NCBI RefSeq assembly: GCF_046115515.1 | Contig: NZ_CP175953.1 | Source of the DNA: Gracilimonas sp017641085 | GTDB lineage: Bacteria > Bacteroidota > Rhodothermia > Balneolales > Balneolaceae | Length of the DNA: 64,000 nt | Strand: one strand, 5' to 3' | Shown here: positions 18,165-27,098 of the stretch, piece by piece | Layout: every line of letters begins with the position of its first letter | Position numbering within the stretch: the stretch's first letter is position 1 | Made by a program: the position numbers and the translations under genes | Notes under the pieces: generated by a model | Databases searched by the model: none | Told to the model about the DNA's origin: nothing | What the model saw: only the letters and a program-made list of their open reading frames with translations

Positions 18165-19859
18165 ATGAATAAACTATTCTACAAACTAATTTTCGCGATA
18201 CTTGCTGTACTGTTTACAGCAGAAGTAATGGCTCAGGTGCCACAAGGCTTTAATTTTCAGGCAGTAGCCCGCAATGCTGACGGAGACCTGATCGCAAACT
18301 CAGAACTCGGAGTTCGGGTAAGTGTTTTGCAAGGCAGTGAAACCGGTACCGCTGTTTATACCGAAACTCAGACACCCACTACTAGTGCGGTCGGTTCCTT
18401 CCAGATTGTGATTGGGGAAGGGGCATCGGATGGTGATTTCAGCTCCATAGACTGGTCGGCAGATAACTTTTACGTAAAGCTGGAAATAGACCCGGCCGGA
18501 GGAACTGAATACGAGGAGTTGGGAACCACCCGTTTGCTTTCGGTTCCTTATGCGTTACTGGCAGAGAATGTTGTGAACGGTGGGGAATCAATGGAGTCGG
18601 AATTTACTCTGGACCTCAGCGCCGGCGATACCTCCTATGTGATTAATCAATTCGGGGATAATGGCGACAAGTTTACACCGGCGTTTGTGGTAAACTCGGA
18701 GCTGAGCGGTATCAATCAGGCTATTGATGCAAATACAATTTCTCAATCAGGAAGCACAGAAACACAATATGGGCTATCGGGAAGTGCAATTGGGGAAGGA
18801 ACCGGAACTCATATTGGTGTTTTAGGTTCAGCATTGCACGATGAAGGAGAAGGTTCCGGTGGCAGACGTTATGGTCTGTATGGTCAGGCCCGGTCAAACG
18901 GTCGCGAGAATATTGGCGGTTTTGGACTTGGTTTAGGTAACGGGGATGGTGAAATCGTAGCATTAGGAGATGAATTTGCCGGAGGTGAGTTCAATGTTGG
19001 AGGATTCAATATTGGCCTTGTAGGGTTTGCCCGTCAAAACCTGAATGGAAACATTGGTATTCGCGGATACACGTATGGTTCAGAAGGTGCCAGAGAAAAC
19101 AGAGCGGTTTCAGCAGAGGCAGTAACTACGGCAACGGGAAGAAATATAGGTGTACAGGCTATTGTTCACAGTTCACAGTCAGACAATATGGGATTTCAGG
19201 CACTGATGTTTGACGATGGTTCCGGAAATGCTTCTGCCAATAACATTGGAGTTGAACTGGATGTCAGCAATGGTGCCACAGACAATAATTACGGTATCAG
19301 GGGATATATAAATGGTTCGGCTACCAATAATACCGGAATGTTTCTTGAAGTATCGGGAGGCAGTAATTCAAATGTTGGGTTGAACGTAACAGCTCCAACA
19401 GCTGCAGAGTTGAACGGAGATGTGAATATAAGTGGGAATTTGACCGTCTCAGGTTCTATTACTGAAACCTCAGACCGCAACCTTAAAGAAAACATTAAGC
19501 CGCTTCAAAACGGATTGAGTACGATTATGCAGCTGAATCCAACCACGTACAATTTCCGTGGAAATGGCGAGTATAAAGGAATGAAGCTTTCCACCGGTTT
19601 ACACTATGGACTCATTGCCCAGGAAGTGGAAGAAGTACTTCCTTCGCTGGTTAAGAATAACCTGCACACTTACAGCGAAATGCAAAGTGGAGGGCACGGC
19701 CCGGATGCCACTTCGGAAACCGAAATCAAAAAGACCATGGAATTTAAAACCATGAACTACACCGAGTTGATTCCGGTATTGATTAAAGGCATGCAGGAGC
19801 AGCAGGCTGAAATCGAGCGGCTTAAAAAAGAAATCGAAGAGCTTCGGAAGGACAAATAA
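18165..19859 (+). CDS. Secreted surface protein with S74 intramolecular chaperone domain
   Basis: The 564-residue product has a signal peptide (FAILAVLFTAEVMA) and an N-terminal beta domain (VPQGFNFQAVARNADGD...LLSVPYALLAE) common in large Bacteroidota surface proteins. A long Gly/Asn-rich beta-repeat region with recurrent NIG/NNxG units (about residues 200-430) follows, then a C-terminal S74 endosialidase-type chaperone: TSDRNLKENIKPL, YGLIAQEVEEVLPSLV and a terminal coiled coil. S74 domains trimerise fibre proteins and self-cleave. The signal peptide argues for a cell-surface fibre rather than a phage tail. Confidence 0.85.
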   Translation: MNKLFYKLIFAILAVLFTAEVMAQVPQGFNFQAVARNADGDLIANSELGVRVSVLQGSETGTAVYTETQTPTTSAVGSFQIVIGEGASDGDFSSIDWSADNFYVKLEIDPAGGTEYEELGTTRLLSVPYALLAENVVNGGESMESEFTLDLSAGDTSYVINQFGDNGDKFTPAFVVNSELSGINQAIDANTISQSGSTETQYGLSGSAIGEGTGTHIGVLGSALHDEGEGSGGRRYGLYGQARSNGRENIGGFGLGLGNGDGEIVALGDEFAGGEFNVGGFNIGLVGFARQNLNGNIGIRGYTYGSEGARENRAVSAEAVTTATGRNIGVQAIVHSSQSDNMGFQALMFDDGSGNASANNIGVELDVSNGATDNNYGIRGYINGSATNNTGMFLEVSGGSNSNVGLNVTAPTAAELNGDVNISGNLTVSGSITETSDRNLKENIKPLQNGLSTIMQLNPTTYNFRGNGEYKGMKLSTGLHYGLIAQEVEEVLPSLVKNNLHTYSEMQSGGHGPDATSETEIKKTMEFKTMNYTELIPVLIKGMQEQQAEIERLKKEIEELRKDK

Positions 19860-19879
19860 AGTTCCTTCTTCTTCAAATA

Positions 19880-19916
19880 AAAACCCTTCATGCAGAAATG
19901 TGTGAAGGGTTTTTTA
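19880..19916 (+). terminator. Rho-independent terminator after the S74 protein gene
   Basis: AAACCCTTCA and TGAAGGGTTT form a 10-bp stem around a 12-nt loop, followed by T residues, 21 bp past the stop. Confidence 0.85.
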
Positions 19917-19920
19917 ATTG

Positions 19921-19992
19921 AGCCGGTGACTGGATTTGAACCAGCGACCTATTCTTTACGAGAGAATTGCTCTACCCCTGAGCTACACCGGC
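19921..19992 (-). tRNA. tRNA-Thr (anticodon CGT)
   Basis: The reverse strand folds as a 72-nt cloverleaf. The acceptor stem pairs GCCGGTG with CACCGGC; the D-arm is GCTC/GAGC; the anticodon stem ATTCT/AGAAT encloses loop CTCGTAA, giving anticodon CGT (Thr, codon ACG); and the T-arm GCTGG-TTCAAAT-CCAGT has one G-T pair. CCA is not encoded. It is complete and lies in a clean intergenic gap. Confidence 0.95.
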
Positions 19993-20128
19993 CTTTAAAC
20001 TCAATTTTTGCTTAATCGGGACTCTGTCAGCTGAGCAATTTCGGCATGGCGAGAGGTTGAATATTACGATTCTTTTCAAATCTTCTGCAACAGTATTGTT
20101 TTCCTCTTACCTTGAAAAGAAAAAATAG

Positions 20129-20722
20129 ATGTCGGTTACCCTTATTCTGATCGCAGCCAATGTGGTCGTTTCATTAGTTGCCCTTTACGCACTTCCCCAG
20201 GTTTTTGAAAAAGGAATGATGATGCCGTATCGGGTTATCCGGGAAAATACCTGGTACGAGTTAATCAGCTCTGGTTTTATTCATGCCGGGCTGGGACACC
20301 TGTTCCTGAATATGTTCGTCCTGTTCTTCTTCGGACTGGTTTTGGAGCGATCTATAGGTAGAGAGCATTTTATTGCTTTGTACCTATCTGCACTGGTTAT
20401 TTCCAGTTTGCCCTCGTTGTTTCAGCATAAAGATAATCCCGAATTTGCCACGGTTGGGGCGTCCGGGGCCGTAGAAAGTGTGTTATTTGGGTTCATCCTG
20501 CTTTTTCCGCTCGACCCGATATACATCATGTTTATTCCATTCGGGATTCCGGCCATTATTTTTGGAGCTCTATTCCTGGTTTACAGTGTTTTTGCAAGTA
20601 AACGGGAAGGAAGGGTAAATCATGAAGCCCATATAGCCGGTGCAGTCTGGGGATTTCTATACCTGATAATCTTTGTCCCGAATACCGTTGATCACTTCCT
20701 CAGTGTGTTTGGCCTGCTCTGA
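20129..20722 (+). CDS. Rhomboid-family intramembrane serine protease
   Basis: The 197-residue product has six hydrophobic segments and no extra domains. The catalytic dyad is visible: Ser112 in TVGASGAVES and His168 in NHEAHIAG. The conserved HLFLNMF-like segment (GHLFLNMFVLFFFG) of TM2 is intact. Rhomboids cut transmembrane helices of substrates within the bilayer; the substrate here is unknown. It converges on serC with only 3 bp between the stop codons, and no obvious terminator separates them. Confidence 0.92.
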   Translation: MSVTLILIAANVVVSLVALYALPQVFEKGMMMPYRVIRENTWYELISSGFIHAGLGHLFLNMFVLFFFGLVLERSIGREHFIALYLSALVISSLPSLFQHKDNPEFATVGASGAVESVLFGFILLFPLDPIYIMFIPFGIPAIIFGALFLVYSVFASKREGRVNHEAHIAGAVWGFLYLIIFVPNTVDHFLSVFGLL

Positions 20723-20725
20723 TTT

Positions 20726-21805
20726 CTATCCCCTTTTTGAGCGGAACTCTTTCATGAAATCAGTCAGTGCTTTTACCGACTCCATAGCACAGGCATTGTA
20801 AATACTGGCACGAATGCCACCCACACTTCGATGTCCTTTTAAAGCCACCAAGCCAAGTTCTTCCGCTTCAGAAATAAACCGCTGCTCCAGTTCTTCGGTT
20901 GGCAGCCGAAAGGTTACATTCATTTTAGAACGGGAATCAACATCAGCTGTTCCGGTGTAAAAATCGTCCTGATCAATAGTGTTGTACAGCAGTTCTGCTT
21001 TTTGATTATTGAGTTTTTGGAAGTAGGGAATGCCTCCTTTGTCTTCCACCCACTGCAAAACCAGGTTTACCATATAAACGGCAAAGCTCGGCGGCGTATT
21101 GAAAATGCGTTTGCTGTGAGAATGATAATTCAGGAAAGTAGGAATGTTTTGCTTGGTGTTGGTCTGCAGGAAGTCTTTCCTGACGATAACCACCGTTACC
21201 CCCGAAGGCCCCAGATTTTTTTGAGCCCCTGCATAAATAAGTCCATAGCGAGCTACGTCAATAGGGCGGGAAATAAAGTCGGATGAAGCATCACATACCA
21301 ACGGAGCTCCATTCGAATCCGGCTCGGTCCTGAACTGAGTTCCGTAAATGGTATTGTTGGATGTATAGTGAACATACCTTGGACTCTCTGAAAGCCTCAA
21401 TTCCTCATTGGCAGGAACACGGGTAAAATCCTCGTCTTCACTGCTGAACGGAATGTGTACATTGCCAAAGAGCCGGGCTTCTTTAATGGCTTTCTGCGAC
21501 CAAACGCCGGTGTTGATATAATCGGCTGTCTGCCCTTCTTCCAAAAAGTTGAAGGGTACTTGCATAAACTGGGCGGTAGCTCCTCCCTGCAAAAACATAA
21601 TATGAAAATCATCCCCGAGCCCTAATATCCGGGTTAGCCGTTCTTTGGCTTCGGCATCCACTTTGGTGTACTCTTTTCCCCGATGACTTTTCTCCATGAT
21701 TGAAGTCCCGGTTCCGTGGTAATCAAGAAGCTCATCCTGTACAATCTCCAAAACCTCCAAAGGGAGGGCTGCGGGACCTGCACTAAAATTGTGAACGCGT
21801 TTCAT
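20726..21805 (-). CDS. serC: Phosphoserine aminotransferase
   Basis: This 359-residue PLP enzyme converts 3-phosphohydroxypyruvate and glutamate to phosphoserine in serine synthesis and also acts in pyridoxal phosphate synthesis. Diagnostic segments are the N-terminal HNFSAGPAALPLEVLE, the phosphate-binding SHRGKEY, QGGATAQF, and the Schiff-base Lys196 in YAGAQKNLGPSG. Length is normal. It lies 33 bp downstream of the DUF1015 gene on the same strand, a pairing often seen in Bacteroidota. Confidence 0.95.
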   Translation of the reverse strand: MKRVHNFSAGPAALPLEVLEIVQDELLDYHGTGTSIMEKSHRGKEYTKVDAEAKERLTRILGLGDDFHIMFLQGGATAQFMQVPFNFLEEGQTADYINTGVWSQKAIKEARLFGNVHIPFSSEDEDFTRVPANEELRLSESPRYVHYTSNNTIYGTQFRTEPDSNGAPLVCDASSDFISRPIDVARYGLIYAGAQKNLGPSGVTVVIVRKDFLQTNTKQNIPTFLNYHSHSKRIFNTPPSFAVYMVNLVLQWVEDKGGIPYFQKLNNQKAELLYNTIDQDDFYTGTADVDSRSKMNVTFRLPTEELEQRFISEAEELGLVALKGHRSVGGIRASIYNACAMESVKALTDFMKEFRSKRG

Positions 21806-21838
21806 ATCGGCTTTGCGTATTAAGTGAATTTGTTAGAT

Positions 21839-23050
21839 CTAAAAAGTATGAACCAATAAACCTGAACGCAGTTTAGGCTCAAACCAGGTTGACTTTGGTG
21901 GCATGAGCTGTCCCGCATCAGAAACATCCAGCAGTTCTTCAATGCTGGTTGGGTACAGGCTGATGCCAAGCGAAGCTTCTCCGTTATCAACTAAATTTTC
22001 CAGCTCATCGGTGCCTCTGATGCCGCCAACGAAATCTATGTTGGGATCGGTTCGCTGATCTTTAACATTAAGAATAGGTGTAAGAACCTGGTTCTGCAGT
22101 AATGAGATGTCAAGGTTGGAAGCAGGGTCGGTGTTCTCCGAAGGCTTAAGGGTAATGCCATACCAGTTGTCATTTACATAGAAAGAAACCATTCCTTTTT
22201 TAGCAGGAACCGGTTTAGCTTTTTTCTGAACCGTGAATTTCTCCTCCAGCTGTTTCAGGAAGTTATCAGGAATGGAAAACACAATGCGGTTATAGGCCAG
22301 TATTTCCATTTGATCCATAGGAAAAAGCACAGCGGGGAAGAAATTGTATTCTTCACTTCCGTCATGAGCAGGATTTTGCGAAGCCTGCTCTTTGGCTGCT
22401 CTCGCAGCACTTGCGCAGCGGTGATGTCCGTCTGCCACATATAACCTGGCAATCTTCTGAAACTCTGAAACCAAGGTATCTGAAGCCTCAACTTTCCAAA
22501 TGGTATGTTGAATGCCGTCTTCAGTTGTCAGGTCATAAACAGGATCATTCCGATCCATATGATTATCCATAAAATGGGTGACAGAGCCGGTATCACGGAA
22601 TGTGAGCATGACGGGCTCAGCATGGGCTTGTTGTGTAAGAATGTGTTTGGTGCGGTCGTCTTCTTTGTCAGGCCGGGTAAGTTCATGCTTCAGGATTACG
22701 TCATTGTTGTAATCGTCAACGCTCACACACCCAAATATTCCGGTTTGAGAACGGCCGTTCATAATCAGCCGGTAAATATAGAGGGCGTGCTTATCTTCCT
22801 GAATAAAAGCATCAGATTGTAGCAGGGAATGAAGGTTTTCCCGGCCTTTCTCATATACCTTGGCATCATAAACCGAGGTTTTGGCCGGAAGGTCAATTTC
22901 AGGCCGAATGACATTTAAGAAACTATTCGGTTTTCCTTTGGCAAGCTGTTTTGCTTCGCTGGTATTGATTACATCATAAGGAACACAGGCTACTTCTTCT
23001 GCGAACTCCGGGTGTGGTCTACATGCCTTAAAAGGCTTAATAACGGCCAT
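21839..23050 (-). CDS. DUF1015-family protein (SerC-associated)
   Basis: The 403-residue product begins MAVIKPFKACRPHPEFAEEVACVPYDVIN, which is characteristic of DUF1015. Other conserved pieces are ADGHHRCASAARAA (about residue 210, with a His-rich ParB-like pattern) and the C-terminal PKSTWFEPKLRSGLLVH. The family is related to the ParB/sulfiredoxin-like fold and its gene regularly adjoins serine-synthesis genes; a role in free-serine phosphorylation has been described for a related archaeal SerK enzyme, but activity here is inference. Upstream gene of a serC operon. Confidence 0.85.
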   Translation of the reverse strand: MAVIKPFKACRPHPEFAEEVACVPYDVINTSEAKQLAKGKPNSFLNVIRPEIDLPAKTSVYDAKVYEKGRENLHSLLQSDAFIQEDKHALYIYRLIMNGRSQTGIFGCVSVDDYNNDVILKHELTRPDKEDDRTKHILTQQAHAEPVMLTFRDTGSVTHFMDNHMDRNDPVYDLTTEDGIQHTIWKVEASDTLVSEFQKIARLYVADGHHRCASAARAAKEQASQNPAHDGSEEYNFFPAVLFPMDQMEILAYNRIVFSIPDNFLKQLEEKFTVQKKAKPVPAKKGMVSFYVNDNWYGITLKPSENTDPASNLDISLLQNQVLTPILNVKDQRTDPNIDFVGGIRGTDELENLVDNGEASLGISLYPTSIEELLDVSDAGQLMPPKSTWFEPKLRSGLLVHTF

Positions 23051-23171
23051 AAAAAAGTTTTTGATTTTGGTTATCCTTAGGAGCGCTTAATGTACAGAAA
23101 ATTGAACTTTATTTAACCGGAAAGCCCTTTAATTTAGGGAAGCAATCAACGAATAATAAAAGAAAAGGAAT

Positions 23172-23501
23172 ATGAGCGAGAACGGTAATAAACTGAATGA
23201 AGAACAGCAGGAACAACTACTGTTTATGATGCTGGTTCAGCAACATCAGCAAATTGCAATGATGGGGCTTGGTAAGATTCAACACCCTGAGACAGGCCAA
23301 ACAGAGAAAGATTTATCATCCGCCAAGTATGCTATTGATACCCTGGGCATGCTGAAGAAATTCACGGAAGGGAATCTTTCTAAGGAATCTGCAAATTACC
23401 TGGATCAGGCCCTCACTAATCTGCGCCTGAATTATGCAGAAGAAAAGAAAAAAGAGAACAACGCCCCATCCGGAGAAGCTCCCGAAAAAGAAGATGAGTA
23501 A
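23172..23501 (+). CDS. DUF1844 small protein
   Basis: The 109-residue, probably helical protein carries EEQQEQLLFMMLVQQHQQIAMMGLGKIQHPETG, then SSAKYAIDTLGMLKKFTEGNLSKE, the core of DUF1844. The C-terminus is Lys/Glu-rich. A GAAAAGGAAT ribosome site precedes the ATG. Its stop overlaps the start of the NUDIX gene, so both are translated from one mRNA. Function unknown. Confidence 0.82.
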   Translation: MSENGNKLNEEQQEQLLFMMLVQQHQQIAMMGLGKIQHPETGQTEKDLSSAKYAIDTLGMLKKFTEGNLSKESANYLDQALTNLRLNYAEEKKKENNAPSGEAPEKEDE

Positions 23502-23919
23502 CCCGGAAGCAAAGCCGGTAAAAGCAGCCGGCGGTATTGTTTTCAGGCATTCCGATGGTTCAACAGTACCCGAAGTATTGATGATTTACAGAAACGGGTA
23601 CTGGGATCTCCCAAAAGGAAAACTGGAAAAAGGGGAATCGCTGGAAATGTGTGCGGTCCGTGAAGTATCCGAAGAAGTGGGCATTAGTTTGCCTGCTTTG
23701 GTGAGCGAAGTCGGCACTACCTATCATGAGTACCCTGAAAAAGGAAAGGTGATGGGTAAAACCACCTGGTGGTATTCCATGATTTTAACCCGGCAAGAGG
23801 AATTTACCCCTCAGAAAAAAGAGGGAATTGAAAAAGTAGAATGGGTGCCATTCCGGAAAGCGATCGATAGAGCCGGTTTCGATAACCTCAGGGAAATCCT
23901 GGAAAAATTCAGTCAATAA
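23494..23919 (+). CDS. NUDIX hydrolase
   Basis: The 141-residue product starts MSNPEAKPVKAAGG, overlapping the DUF1844 stop by 8 bases. It has a complete Nudix box (GKLEKGESLEMCAVREVSEE then VGI), preceded by LMIYRNGYWDLPKG. Nudix enzymes hydrolyse nucleoside diphosphates linked to another moiety using the metal-binding Glu residues of the box. WDLPKGK and the late WVPFRKA strand recall the diadenosine-polyphosphate-type subgroup, but substrate cannot be fixed. Confidence 0.88.
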   Translation: MSNPEAKPVKAAGGIVFRHSDGSTVPEVLMIYRNGYWDLPKGKLEKGESLEMCAVREVSEEVGISLPALVSEVGTTYHEYPEKGKVMGKTTWWYSMILTRQEEFTPQKKEGIEKVEWVPFRKAIDRAGFDNLREILEKFSQ

Positions 23920-23947
23920 AAAAGGTGCAACCCATTGGCTACACCTT
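23917..23947 (-). terminator. Terminator of the first TonB-family gene, between convergent genes
   Basis: On the reverse strand AAGGTGTA pairs with TGCACCTT (one G-T pair) and is followed by TTTTTT. It lies between the NUDIX stop and the TonB-family gene stop and may work in both directions, as an A-run precedes it on the forward strand. Confidence 0.75.
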
Positions 23948-23974
23948 AGTTTCTATGATTAAAATATTAGAGGA

Positions 23975-24628
23975 TTAATTTGACAGACGGAAATTGATAG
24001 AAAGGGCATATTGTACCCGTACCGGGCGTCCCCGTTGCATGCCGGGAGTAAATTCAGCTTTCCTGATAGCTTTCAGAGCCTCTTCATCACAACCACCGCC
24101 AATTCCGCGTACAACCTGTGCATTTTCAACATTACCCTGTTCATTCACAATAAACTGAACAGTAACGCGCCCTTCAATTCCGGCTTTTCTGGCCATATCA
24201 GGATACTTAACACTTCCCTGAAGTTTAGCCATGCCGCCTTTCAGTTCCGGCATTTGTTCCACTACCACAAAGAAATCTTCTTCTTCCTCTTCTTCAGGCG
24301 GGGGTGGTGGAAGATCCATGGGCGCATCCATATCCAGCTCGGCGTCCATATCAATCATCTCATCCTCGATAATTTCATCGTTGGGGACTTCAACAGGAAC
24401 CGGTGGCCGGGGTGGTGGAGGCGGAGTTTCCACTTGCTTGGTTTGAATGACTTCCTCCATCTCTACGACTTCCTGCTCATCCAGTGCAATTTCTTTAGGT
24501 GGCTCAGCTTCAATGTTAACTTTTACCACGGCAATCATGAAAAGCAGGGCAAATATGGTTCCCACTTCCAGGATGATGGTGTAAGATTTCCTAAGATTAA
24601 CCTTTGGTGACTTTCTCTCGTTTCTCAT
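23975..24628 (-). CDS. TonB-family energy-transducer protein, copy 1
   Basis: The 217-residue product has one N-terminal membrane anchor (TIILEVGTIFALLFMIAVV), a Pro-rich and acidic periplasmic linker (ETPPPPPRPPVPVEVPNDE, then PPPPPEEEEEEDFF), and a C-terminal TonB domain (GGMAKLQGSVKYPDMARKAG...VTVQFIVNEQGNV). TonB couples inner-membrane proton motive force to outer-membrane receptors; no exbB/exbD are adjacent. It is nearly identical to the next copy over most of its length. A Cys in GIGGGCDEEALKA is shared by all four paralogs in the cluster. Confidence 0.88.
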   Translation of the reverse strand: MRNERKSPKVNLRKSYTIILEVGTIFALLFMIAVVKVNIEAEPPKEIALDEQEVVEMEEVIQTKQVETPPPPPRPPVPVEVPNDEIIEDEMIDMDAELDMDAPMDLPPPPPEEEEEEDFFVVVEQMPELKGGMAKLQGSVKYPDMARKAGIEGRVTVQFIVNEQGNVENAQVVRGIGGGCDEEALKAIRKAEFTPGMQRGRPVRVQYALSINFRLSN

Positions 24629-24807
24629 GGTTCCTCCCTGTAATTAAATAATTCGGCACTTAGGGGTCCGGTAAACTCATTAGTATCAACAAAACAACGA
24701 CTTATATCGTTTTCTTAACTAACTAATAAAGATTTTATTGGATTGCAAATCAGGATCGTGACAATGCCGGGGTCGTAATAAGGAGGAGGCAAAAAAAGTA
24801 AAATGCA

Positions 24808-24840
24808 TAAAAAAAGGTGTGACCGAAAAGCCACACCTTA
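24808..24840 (-). terminator. Terminator of the second TonB-family gene
   Basis: On the reverse strand AAGGTGTG and CACACCTT form a perfect 8-bp stem around a 10-nt loop, then a run of seven T. It lies 26 bp past the stop, resembles the terminator of copy 1, and shows that the two copies are separately terminated. Confidence 0.85.
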
Positions 24841-24865
24841 AAATAACTCAACAAATGTATTTGAA

Positions 24866-25519
24866 TTAGTTTTCCAATCGGAAGTTGATAGACAAGGCAT
24901 ACTGTACACGTACAGGTCGTCCTCGCTGCATACCCGGAGTAAAGCTCGCTTTTTGAACGGCTTTCAGGGCTTCTTCATCACAACCACCGCCAATTCCACG
25001 AACAACCTGGGCGTTTTCAACTTTACCCTGCTCGTTTACAATAAACTGAACGGTAACGCGGCCTTCAATACCTGCGCGACGTGCCATTTCGGGATATTTC
25101 ACACTACCCTGAAGTTTAGCCATACCGCCTTTCAGTTCCGGCATCTGCTCTACAACCACGAAGAAATCCTCTTCTTCCTCTTCTTCAGGAGGAGGTGGAG
25201 GTAAATCCATTGGGGCGTCCATATCAAGTTCGGCATCAAGGTCAATCATTTCGTCCTCAATAATTTCATCATTGGGAACTTCGACCGGGACCGGTGGACG
25301 AGGTGGTGGTGGAGGGGTTTCAATTTGTTTGGTCTGGATTACTTCCTCCATCTCAACAACTTCCTGCTCATCAAGAGCAATTGCTTTCGGGGGCTCAGTT
25401 TCGATCGTAACCTTAACGGCTGTGATCATAAAAAGCAGAGCAATAATCAAACCTGCCTCCAGATAGACAGTGTAAGACCTTTTCAGATCTGCTTTAGGTG
25501 ATTTTCTTTCATTTCTCAT
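24866..25519 (-). CDS. TonB-family energy-transducer protein, copy 2
   Basis: The 217-residue product has the same length and layout as copy 1: anchor YLEAGLIIALLFMITAV, then an almost identical linker (DEIIEDEMIDLDAELDMD) and C-terminal domain ending RVQYALSINFRLEN. Differences are mostly conservative and clustered at the anchor and the last 60 residues. The duplicated unit includes the terminator hairpin, which points to a recent tandem duplication. Confidence 0.88.
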   Translation of the reverse strand: MRNERKSPKADLKRSYTVYLEAGLIIALLFMITAVKVTIETEPPKAIALDEQEVVEMEEVIQTKQIETPPPPPRPPVPVEVPNDEIIEDEMIDLDAELDMDAPMDLPPPPPEEEEEEDFFVVVEQMPELKGGMAKLQGSVKYPEMARRAGIEGRVTVQFIVNEQGKVENAQVVRGIGGGCDEEALKAVQKASFTPGMQRGRPVRVQYALSINFRLEN

Positions 25520-25643
25520 AATTCAAATACAATGTTTATCTGTTGTAACGATAAGTTGAAAAGAACGTGATTTTATACATACTCTGCAAGTGGCAGAACA
25601 GTAATTTAACTCTTTAAACAATTTTTTAGTGTGCAGGTTTTTG

Positions 25644-26306
25644 TCAAACATCCAGCAGTATAAACTGAACGGTCTCTTTAATTCGGAATGAGGCTATTCT
25701 TCCTGCTTTCTTTCCGGGTTTGTACCGTTGAATTTTAATGGCCTTTAATACAGCTTTATCACAACCGCCGCCAATTCCCCGAACGATAACCGGGTTGTGA
25801 ACGCGGCCATGTTCATCAACATCAAATTCCACTTCCACAATGCCCTGAATTCTCATGCGACGAGCCATCACCGGATATTCAATGCTTTGTCTGAACGCAT
25901 CCTCACCACCAATCATCACCGGGAGTTGCTCAATATCTTTAAGAAGATCATGATTTACATCTACAAAAATTTGTCCCGGCAAGGGAGGAACCATAAGTCT
26001 GTCTGTAGTATTGAACTCGATGATTTCAATGTGCGGGGGATCTATAGGCTCATCATTTGGGATGTTAACAGGAACGGTCGGAACCGGTGGTTGCCTCTTA
26101 ATCGCTCGGGTTTCTGAAACGGATGGGGGGAGAATGAGTGCCGTTTCTTCACTTTTCACATAGGAGATTTGATTTGCCCCTTGTTCCGGAAGCTGAATTT
26201 TGGTTGCTACAATCATTAGCACAAGCGCAATAATGATCCCGCCCTCAATCACCAGAGGGTAACTCAACTTTAAATCAGCTGATGGAACTTTTCGAAGCAT
26301 AAGCAC
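25644..26306 (-). CDS. TonB-family protein, copy 3 (divergent)
   Basis: The 220-residue product has anchor LVIEGGIIIALVLMIVATKI, a short linker without the polyproline-polyglutamate tract (PVPTVPVNIPNDEPIDPP), and a TonB C-terminal domain (MIGGEDAFRQSIEYPVMARRMRIQG...VRGIGGGCDKAVLKAIK). It keeps the IPNDE motif found in all four copies. Clearly older than the copy 1/2 split. Its own upstream gap suggests an independent promoter. Confidence 0.85.
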   Translation of the reverse strand: MLMLRKVPSADLKLSYPLVIEGGIIIALVLMIVATKIQLPEQGANQISYVKSEETALILPPSVSETRAIKRQPPVPTVPVNIPNDEPIDPPHIEIIEFNTTDRLMVPPLPGQIFVDVNHDLLKDIEQLPVMIGGEDAFRQSIEYPVMARRMRIQGIVEVEFDVDEHGRVHNPVIVRGIGGGCDKAVLKAIKIQRYKPGKKAGRIASFRIKETVQFILLDV

Positions 26307-26392
26307 CAGTCTAAAATGCTATTATAAAATCAGTACACCTTTTAAAATAGTAAAATTGACGAAAAAAGCACTCGTTATTACCCCATTAGCTA

Positions 26393-27034
26393 CTATTTCA
26401 GCCTGAAGTGAACCAGCTGTTTCATACGTACTTTTACCAGCTTACCATTTTGAATCCCCGGCGTATAGCTTTGCAGCTTGATGGCTTCCAGAACCTCTTC
26501 ATCACAACCGGCACCGATGCCCCGGATAATTTCAGGGTCTTCTACTCCACCTTTCTCATTCACAACAAAGCGGACTTCAACGGTTCCCTCAATTCCATTT
26601 CTTTTTGCGAGTTCAGGGTAGGTGATGTCGCTGTACAGGGCTTTGATTCCACCTTTAATTTTGGGCATAAACTGTACCTGATCAAGAATCTCGGGTTTCT
26701 CATCTTTGGGTTCTTCCGGAGGTAAGGATAGTGCCGATCCGGTATCGCCGAACTCAGGGAATTCGATGTCGGGTATTTCAATTGGTTCGTCATTGGGTAC
26801 TGCAGCGGGAATGCGAGCAAGAGGAGGTTCAGCAGGCGGTTTTTCCTGTTTAGTGATTGGAGAAAGAACGATGGGAGGCTCATCCTTGATAATGAAGTCA
26901 GAGCCGTCGGTTACTGAAACCGGTAAATGAAATTTAAAGGCCCCAATGAAAATCAGAAGTGCTGCAATTAATCCCAATTCGCATAGCAGGGTGTAGTTTT
27001 TACGAAGATCGAAAGTGGATTTTGAAGAGCGCAT
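26393..27034 (-). CDS. TonB-family protein, copy 4 (divergent)
   Basis: The 213-residue product has anchor LLCELGLIAALLIFIGAF, linker ARIPAAVPNDEPIEIPDIEF, and C-terminal domain (KGGIKALYSDITYPELAKRNGIEG...IRGIGAGCDEEVLEAI). It begins the four-gene same-strand series. In copies 3 and 4 the linker is shorter and less acidic than in copies 1 and 2, so they may contact different receptors or act as a cell-envelope module rather than classical TonB. Confidence 0.85.
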   Translation of the reverse strand: MRSSKSTFDLRKNYTLLCELGLIAALLIFIGAFKFHLPVSVTDGSDFIIKDEPPIVLSPITKQEKPPAEPPLARIPAAVPNDEPIEIPDIEFPEFGDTGSALSLPPEEPKDEKPEILDQVQFMPKIKGGIKALYSDITYPELAKRNGIEGTVEVRFVVNEKGGVEDPEIIRGIGAGCDEEVLEAIKLQSYTPGIQNGKLVKVRMKQLVHFRLK

Positions 27035-27098
27035 ACCTATATGGATTAGTTTAAAAGTTACACCAATTAACTAATCCGTACGGGCACTTGTAATCACA

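Noticed and set aside
18165..19859. Prophage tail fibre
   Set aside because: S74 domain is present but the protein has a signal peptide and no phage genes are nearby.
24011..24610. Long antisense open frame opposite TonB copy 1
   Set aside because: It is a shadow of the Pro/Glu-rich TonB reading frame; composition is His/Phe-biased and no ribosome site or homology is visible.
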